A stretch of DNA of 56,424 nt from NCBI GenBank assembly GCA_029210985.1, contig JARGFR010000002.1, positions 1 through 56,424 of the forward strand, written 5' to 3'. This document shows positions 52,347-56,424 of this stretch, piece by piece. The notes beneath the pieces were generated by a model. The model saw nothing but the letters and a program-made list of their open reading frames with translations. It was not told where the DNA came from and did not search any database. The DNA is from Spirochaetaceae bacterium. Lineage in GTDB: Bacteria > Spirochaetota > Spirochaetia > DSM-2461. The translations under genes and the position numbers were made by a program. The number at the start of each line of letters is the position of its first letter. The first letter of the stretch is position 1.

Positions 52347-52772
52347 TTAATCGTCGCTCCGGGAGGGGCTTTGCCGTCGGCTCTTTATCAAACCGCGTCT
52401 TTTTTTTGAATCCAGCCTGCGCTGCTTCGCCCCTCGAGAGGGACGGGAGGGGCGTCGGGGTTTTTGAACCGATTCCAGGGCGTCCAGGATGAGCCGGGTG
52501 ATGCGCAGCAGCGCCAGTTCCCGATTCCGTCCCTGTGTCCGCTCTTCATCGGCCTGCAATACGAGAGTACCTTCCGAGTTGACACGGGCGGCCAGCTTGC
52601 GAAAAATACGGTCCCGGCCGGCTTCGTCGATGTTTTGCAGATCGCTCACCGGCAATTTCGCCGTCACCTTCGTATCCCGTTTGTTGACATTCTGACCGCC
52701 GGGCCCGCCTGCGCGGCTGAAGGAGAGTTCGGTTTTTTCCCTGATTTCGACGATGAGCGCTTCGCGGTCCAC
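52347..52772 (-). CDS. arfB: Ribosome-rescue peptidyl-tRNA hydrolase ArfB-like
   Basis: 141 residues from a GTG (52770-52772) behind GGAGG at six bases; an upstream ATG would add 17 residues without a Shine-Dalgarno. The GGQ catalytic loop of class I release factors is present (SFSRAGGPGGQNVNK, about 19-33), with no codon-recognition domain. A basic C-terminal tail (about 105-141, many Arg/Lys) fits the mRNA-channel-binding tail of ArfB/ICT1. It frees ribosomes stalled on mRNAs without a stop codon. Lies 70 bases downstream of the beta-glucosidase gene. Confidence 0.92.
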   Translation of the reverse strand: MDREALIVEIREKTELSFSRAGGPGGQNVNKRDTKVTAKLPVSDLQNIDEAGRDRIFRKLAARVNSEGTLVLQADEERTQGRNRELALLRITRLILDALESVQKPRRPSRPSRGAKQRRLDSKKRRGLIKSRRQSPSRSDD

Positions 52773-52842
52773 AACGAGCCTCCGGTGTCCGTACAATAGC
52801 AAGGACAGCCCGGCATACGCCATAGGGAACCTGCCATTCCGC

Positions 52843-54183
52843 CTACAGTACCCGATTGGCCCTGATCACCTCGGCATAATATCGCCCGCTGGCTTTGATG
52901 GTGCGCTCCTGGGTGCGGAAATTGACCCAGGTCAGTCCGAATCGTTTGGAATAGCCGTCCGCCCACTCGAAATTATCCATCAGCGACCAAGCGAAATACC
53001 CTGTGAGCGGAGCACCTTCATCAATGGCTCGGGAGCACATTTCCAGGTGGCTCCGGTAATATTCGATCCGACCGATATCCATCACCGATCCGTCCCGTTC
53101 CTGAACGTCGGCGGCCGCCTGACCGTTCTCCGTGATGATGATGGGGAGTTCGGGAAATTCCTCAGACGAAAACCTCAGGGTCCAATACAAGCCTTTGGGC
53201 GTGATACCCCAGCCCATATCGGTTTTCGGGTAGTCGGCCGGTAAGTCCAGGATCTTGTACCCTTTGTCGCCCGATGATGCGACAACCGGCGGCGCATTAT
53301 AAAAGTTATACGCGATGAGGTCGGCCTTGGTGCCGATCACCTCCATGTCCCCCTCGTCAATGTTGGGCATTTCACCGTATTCTGAGCGGTATGCCTCTTC
53401 GTCGTATTGTCCGGTCAATGCCGGATACAGACGCTGAGAGTTGCGTCGACGGAACGCCTTCCGGGCGGCTTCGACATGTTCATCGGTTTCGTACAAGGGC
53501 CATGTCGCCGCCAGGTTTTCCACTAATCCGACCCGACAGTCCGGGACCGATTCCTTCAGCGCTCTGAGGGCATATCCATGTCCCAGAAGAGCATGATGGA
53601 CTGTTTGATTCACTTCTTTTTCGGTCAGTCTTCCGCCGGGTGCAAATCGATCCTCGGCATGGGGGATAATCGTGAAGCACATAATCTCGTTGATGGTGAA
53701 CCAGTTTTTCACCCTGTCGCCGAAGCGTTCCCCGCAGAACGCCGCATAGTCGGCAAAGCGTTTCACCGTCTCTCGACTGCGCCAGCCGCCGAACCGATCC
53801 TGCAGCGACTGGGGGAGGTCCCAGTGAAAAAGAGTAATGTAAGGATCTATTCCCGCTTCCAGGAGCCCATCGATCAGTTTGTCGTAGAACGAAACACCTT
53901 CGGGATTGGGAGCACCATCCCCGGCCGGAAATATTCTCGGCCAGGCCAGTGAAAACCGGTATGCGGCAAGGTTCAATTCCCGCATCACATCGATATCGTC
54001 CCGCCACCGATTGTAGTGGTCGCATGCGCCGGCTCCCGAATCGCCATTGCTGACCACTCCGGGGCGCTCGCAAAAGACATCCCAAGTGCTCAAGCCCCGG
54101 CCGCCCGCGTTCACCGCTCCCTCGATCTGGTAGGACGAAGTGGCCGCCCCCCAAGTGAATTGTTCCGGAAAATTGTATTTCAT
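52843..54183 (-). CDS. GH1 family beta-glucosidase
   Basis: 446 residues, full length for glycoside hydrolase family 1, no signal peptide. N-terminal signature FTWGAATSSYQIEGA; acid/base Glu in NWFTINEIMCF (about 164; the usual T-x-N-E-P has Ile for Pro here); nucleophile Glu in PIIITENGQAA (about 354); substrate-binding WSLMDNFEWADGYSKRFG near 400. It would hydrolyse beta-glucosides or related disaccharides in the cytoplasm. Divergent from an AraC-family gene that is the likely regulator. GGAG lies a little far (about 11 bases) from the ATG. Confidence 0.95.
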   Translation of the reverse strand: MKYNFPEQFTWGAATSSYQIEGAVNAGGRGLSTWDVFCERPGVVSNGDSGAGACDHYNRWRDDIDVMRELNLAAYRFSLAWPRIFPAGDGAPNPEGVSFYDKLIDGLLEAGIDPYITLFHWDLPQSLQDRFGGWRSRETVKRFADYAAFCGERFGDRVKNWFTINEIMCFTIIPHAEDRFAPGGRLTEKEVNQTVHHALLGHGYALRALKESVPDCRVGLVENLAATWPLYETDEHVEAARKAFRRRNSQRLYPALTGQYDEEAYRSEYGEMPNIDEGDMEVIGTKADLIAYNFYNAPPVVASSGDKGYKILDLPADYPKTDMGWGITPKGLYWTLRFSSEEFPELPIIITENGQAAADVQERDGSVMDIGRIEYYRSHLEMCSRAIDEGAPLTGYFAWSLMDNFEWADGYSKRFGLTWVNFRTQERTIKASGRYYAEVIRANRVL

Positions 54184-54258
54184 CAGTCTGTTGACTCCGT
54201 CTTTTTTATTCTGCGGCGTTCATCATAACTCCGGAATTGATTCGGGTCTTAGCCTCTG

Positions 54259-54287
54259 GTGACTTTTTATTGATATTATGTGATATT
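54259..54287 (+). promoter_or_regulatory. Candidate promoter of the AraC-family gene
   Basis: GTGACT (54259-54264), 17-base spacer, extended -10 TGT-GATATT with hexamer at 54282-54287. Start expected near the ATG at 54293. It overlaps a TGATATT direct repeat. Confidence 0.4.
54271..54287 (+). repeat. TGATATT direct repeat, candidate AraC-family operator
   Basis: TGATATT at 54271-54277 and again at 54281-54287, 10 bases apart (one helical turn), in the gap between the divergent beta-glucosidase and AraC-family genes. Tandem half-sites one or two turns apart are usual for AraC proteins. Confidence 0.5.
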
Positions 54288-54292
54288 TCGCT

Positions 54293-55213
54293 ATGGCCAC
54301 AAAACTGAAAACCGTCATTGAACGTTTTGCTGAGGACCGGGAAATACGTGCCGAAGATTTTGCGCCGTGGTCGTATAATCTCCATTTTTTGACGACAAAT
54401 GAGCCATGGACGTACCGAAATCATCGACATGACGGGTGTTTTGAGATCGTTTATGTCCTGAACGGCTGTGTGGAACACCAACTGGAAGGTCAGTGGCATT
54501 CCTTCTCTCAGGGTGACCTCCTGGCGATCGGAGAGGAAGAATACCACTCCATTCGGGGAGAAAACTTTTCCTTTGCCAACCTCATCATTCCGGTGGATTT
54601 CTGGAGTTCCTGGGTCGATGCATTGAATCTTGAGGATCCGGTCGGTTCTCCGAAACGATGCCGCGGGTTTTCCATCGGGATTGCGCCGCCGCAGGTGGGT
54701 GAAATTGAACTCATCCTGGATCGGATGTTTCGGCACCAGCAGACATTCGAAGGGGAACGGCAGCTGCGGCGACTCCTGGCGATTCTGTTTTTTCAGGTTT
54801 TCTGGAGTGAAGTACCGGAACAACCCCAATCGGCCCCGGGGAAGGAGACCACCCTTTGGTGGGCCGAATTGGTTAGAAGGGTGGAGGCGGCTCAAGTGCT
54901 GCCGGGAAGTCCCCGAGAACTGGCCGAGATTGCCGGCATGAGCCGGGAACACGTTGCCAGAAGCTGCCGCTTATATCTGGACTGCAGTCCTTCCACCTGG
55001 CTCAATCGGCTCCGGCTGGAAAGAGCGGCATTATTGCTTCGAAAAACCAATCGGTCGATTCCCGATATCGTATTCTCGTTGGACTACTCCGGTCTCCCCC
55101 ATTTCTACCGGCTATTCAAAGAACGATTTGGACTGCCCCCGGGGGAATTCCGGCGTGTCTTTGGTGATGTTCCGGGTACCGATGCCGTGTTGGGTGAGTC
55201 TTCGGTCCGTTGA
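54293..55213 (+). CDS. AraC-family transcriptional regulator with cupin sensor domain
   Basis: 306 residues. N-terminal cupin-like domain about 35-130 (YRNHRHDGCFEIVYVLNG with the His pair, GDLLAIGEEEYHSI); C-terminal double helix-turn-helix about 205-295 (SPRELAEIAGMSREHVARSC and IPDIVFSLDYSGLPHFYRLF, FKERFGLPPGEFR). This is the layout of sugar-responsive activators such as those of beta-glucoside or melibiose genes. The divergent beta-glucosidase gene is the obvious target. There is no Shine-Dalgarno before the ATG. The stop codon overlaps the -35 of the valS promoter. Confidence 0.92.
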   Translation: MATKLKTVIERFAEDREIRAEDFAPWSYNLHFLTTNEPWTYRNHRHDGCFEIVYVLNGCVEHQLEGQWHSFSQGDLLAIGEEEYHSIRGENFSFANLIIPVDFWSSWVDALNLEDPVGSPKRCRGFSIGIAPPQVGEIELILDRMFRHQQTFEGERQLRRLLAILFFQVFWSEVPEQPQSAPGKETTLWWAELVRRVEAAQVLPGSPRELAEIAGMSREHVARSCRLYLDCSPSTWLNRLRLERAALLLRKTNRSIPDIVFSLDYSGLPHFYRLFKERFGLPPGEFRRVFGDVPGTDAVLGESSVR

Positions 55214-55238
55214 ATACCGCCTTCCCCTCCGGTATGAT
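55210..55238 (+). promoter_or_regulatory. Promoter of valS with internal dyad
   Basis: TTGAAT (55210-55215), 17-base spacer, TATGAT (55233-55238), start near 55245. A perfect inverted repeat ATACCG-N10-CGGTAT (55214-55235) spans the spacer. No T-box-like leader is seen. Confidence 0.75.
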
Positions 55239-55280
55239 GGCATCCACATAGAACCACACCAAAAAATGAGGATGAGACAC

Positions 55281-56424
55281 GTGAAGGCAATTGAGCTTCC
55301 CAAAGCCTACGACCCTAAAGATTTCGAAGACCGCATCTATGCGATGTGGAAAGACGGCGGGCACTTCAAGCCTGTGGACGACGGATCCGGGAAGGAACCC
55401 TTCGTCATCGTCATTCCTCCTCCGAATGTCACCGGTGTGCTTCATATGGGTCATGGACTGAACAACAGTCTCCAGGATGTCCTGATCCGCTACTGGCGAA
55501 TGAAGGGACGGCCCACTCTCTGGGTACCGGGGACCGATCATGCCGGTATTGCCACCCAGAATGTTGTGGAACGCCGCCTTAAGGAAAAAGGTCAGGGCCG
55601 TCACGATCTGGGCCGGGACAAATTCCTGGAAGAAACCTGGAAGGTGAAGGATGAGCATCACCGTGTCATCACCAAACAGCTGGAGAAGATCGGTGCATCC
55701 TGTGATTGGAGCCGGGAACGTTTCACCATGGACGAAGGGCTTTCCAGCGCAGTCCGGGAAGTGTTCGTCACCCTCTACGAGAGGGATCTGATCTATAAAG
55801 GCGAGTATCTGGTGAATTGGTGTCCGTCCTGCGGAACCGCCCTGGCCGACGATGAGGTGGATCACGAAGAGAAGCAGGGGGGCCTTTGGGAACTCCGCTA
55901 TCCCCTCACCGACGGAAGCGGCCATTTGACCGTGGCCACAACCCGGCCGGAGACTATGTTCGGTGATACCGCCGTAGCGGTACATCCCGATGACGATCGT
56001 TATAAGGCGTATGTCGGGAAAAGCGTGAAACTGCCCATCATCGGCCGGGAAATCCCGGTGATCGCCGATGTCTATGTGGATAGAGAATTCGGAACCGGAT
56101 GCCTGAAGATTACACCCGCCCACGATCCGAATGACTTTGAAATCGGTAATCGCCACGGACTGGAACGAATCAATGTCATGAACGGCGACGGAACCATGAG
56201 TGTCGAAGCGCCTGAGTTTATCCGGGGATTGCCGGCCAAGGACGCACGCAGGCTCACCGTTGAACGCCTCGAGGCCGACGATGCTCTCGGGGGCTATAAG
56301 GATCACATCCACCAAGTGGGTCACTGCTACCGCTGTTCAACGGTGGTGGAACCCTACCTTTCGGATCAGTGGTTTGTCCGGATGAAGCCCCTTGCGGACA
56401 AAGCTCTGGCTGCCTGGAGAAATG
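55281..56424 (+). CDS. valS: Valyl-tRNA synthetase, N-terminal part (runs off the window)
   Basis: The first ~381 residues of ValS. I start it at GTG 55281, nine bases after GAGG; in-frame ATGs at 55266 and 55272 overlap that site. HIGH-type box HMGHG in PPPNVTGVLHMGHGLNN (about 50-66), the WVPGTDHAGIATQ segment, the zinc-binding-like WCPSCG and the editing-domain start VATTRPETMFGDTAVAVHP identify the enzyme. It charges tRNA-Val and edits threonine. The KMSKS motif and C-terminal coiled coil lie beyond the window. It has its own promoter overlapping the AraC-family stop codon. Confidence 0.96.
   Translation, partial: MKAIELPKAYDPKDFEDRIYAMWKDGGHFKPVDDGSGKEPFVIVIPPPNVTGVLHMGHGLNNSLQDVLIRYWRMKGRPTLWVPGTDHAGIATQNVVERRLKEKGQGRHDLGRDKFLEETWKVKDEHHRVITKQLEKIGASCDWSRERFTMDEGLSSAVREVFVTLYERDLIYKGEYLVNWCPSCGTALADDEVDHEEKQGGLWELRYPLTDGSGHLTVATTRPETMFGDTAVAVHPDDDRYKAYVGKSVKLPIIGREIPVIADVYVDREFGTGCLKITPAHDPNDFEIGNRHGLERINVMNGDGTMSVEAPEFIRGLPAKDARRLTVERLEADDALGGYKDHIHQVGHCYRCSTVVEPYLSDQWFVRMKPLADKALAAWRN

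Noticed and set aside
55239-55280. T-box leader for valS
   Set aside because: The leader after the predicted start is about 36 bases, far too short, and lacks the T-box sequence.
55116-56324. A 402-codon open frame antisense to valS
   Set aside because: valS has unmistakable synthetase motifs on the other strand.

Overview
Organism. The window reads as chromosomal DNA from a free-living, moderately GC-rich, Gram-negative bacterium. A member of the Spirochaetota is my best guess. The guess rests on the many outer-membrane-barrel proteins with FecR or fibronectin-like modules, a STAS/RsbW-like pair, a tandem cyclic-nucleotide-domain protein, a tandem FMN-binding secreted protein and a membrane LuxR regulator. 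It is an inference from gene content and was not tested by phylogeny. I see no insertion sequence, prophage or CRISPR array, and no gene-free stretch longer than about 200 bases.

Layout. 1-4528 (minus): an outer-membrane barrel protein, a FecR-barrel fusion and the 5' part of mutL. 4707-7337 (plus): a chemoreceptor and a secreted tandem FMN-binding protein. 7425-12197 (minus): a 1590-residue surface protein ending in a large barrel. 12261-14810 (plus): an unknown protein, a voltage-sensor-like membrane protein and a small secreted protein. 14874-19681: a regulatory cluster with RsbW-like kinase, STAS, PilZ-like and GHKL proteins on the minus strand, divergent from a 978-residue P-loop/helical-repeat protein. 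19721-20592: tRNA-Met(CAT) with promoter and terminator, then a SET-domain protein.

20596-32969 (minus) is the most striking part. Five tightly packed genes encode a membrane class III nucleotide cyclase, a membrane-anchored FecR plus fibronectin-like protein, two secreted fibronectin-like/barrel proteins and a large parallel beta-helix lipoprotein. A G-quadruplex motif lies in the cyclase leader DNA. I interpret this as an envelope-sensing or surface-building operon linked to cyclic nucleotide signalling. A protein with two cyclic-nucleotide-binding domains, encoded at 43475, is a plausible receiver.

33119-48047 is mostly housekeeping and stress functions: HDAC-family hydrolase, 3-methyladenine DNA glycosylase, MgtE, MurB, CysS, an ECF sigma/anti-sigma operon ending in a transglutaminase-fold protein without catalytic residues, GlyA, the cyclic nucleotide receptor, a secreted nitrilase-family enzyme, an EttA-like ABC-F ATPase and a small S-component-like membrane protein. 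48129-56424 holds a two-component system, a lipoprotein, a seven-helix LuxR-type membrane regulator, acyl-ACP thioesterase, ArfB-like peptidyl-tRNA hydrolase, GH1 beta-glucosidase with a divergent AraC regulator, and the 5' part of valS.

Expression signals. Several sigma-70-like promoters can be read directly. Three of them (before 33119, 47358 and 48047) put the predicted start site on or within one or two bases of the start codon, in genes that lack a Shine-Dalgarno sequence. Leaderless transcription is therefore likely for part of this genome.
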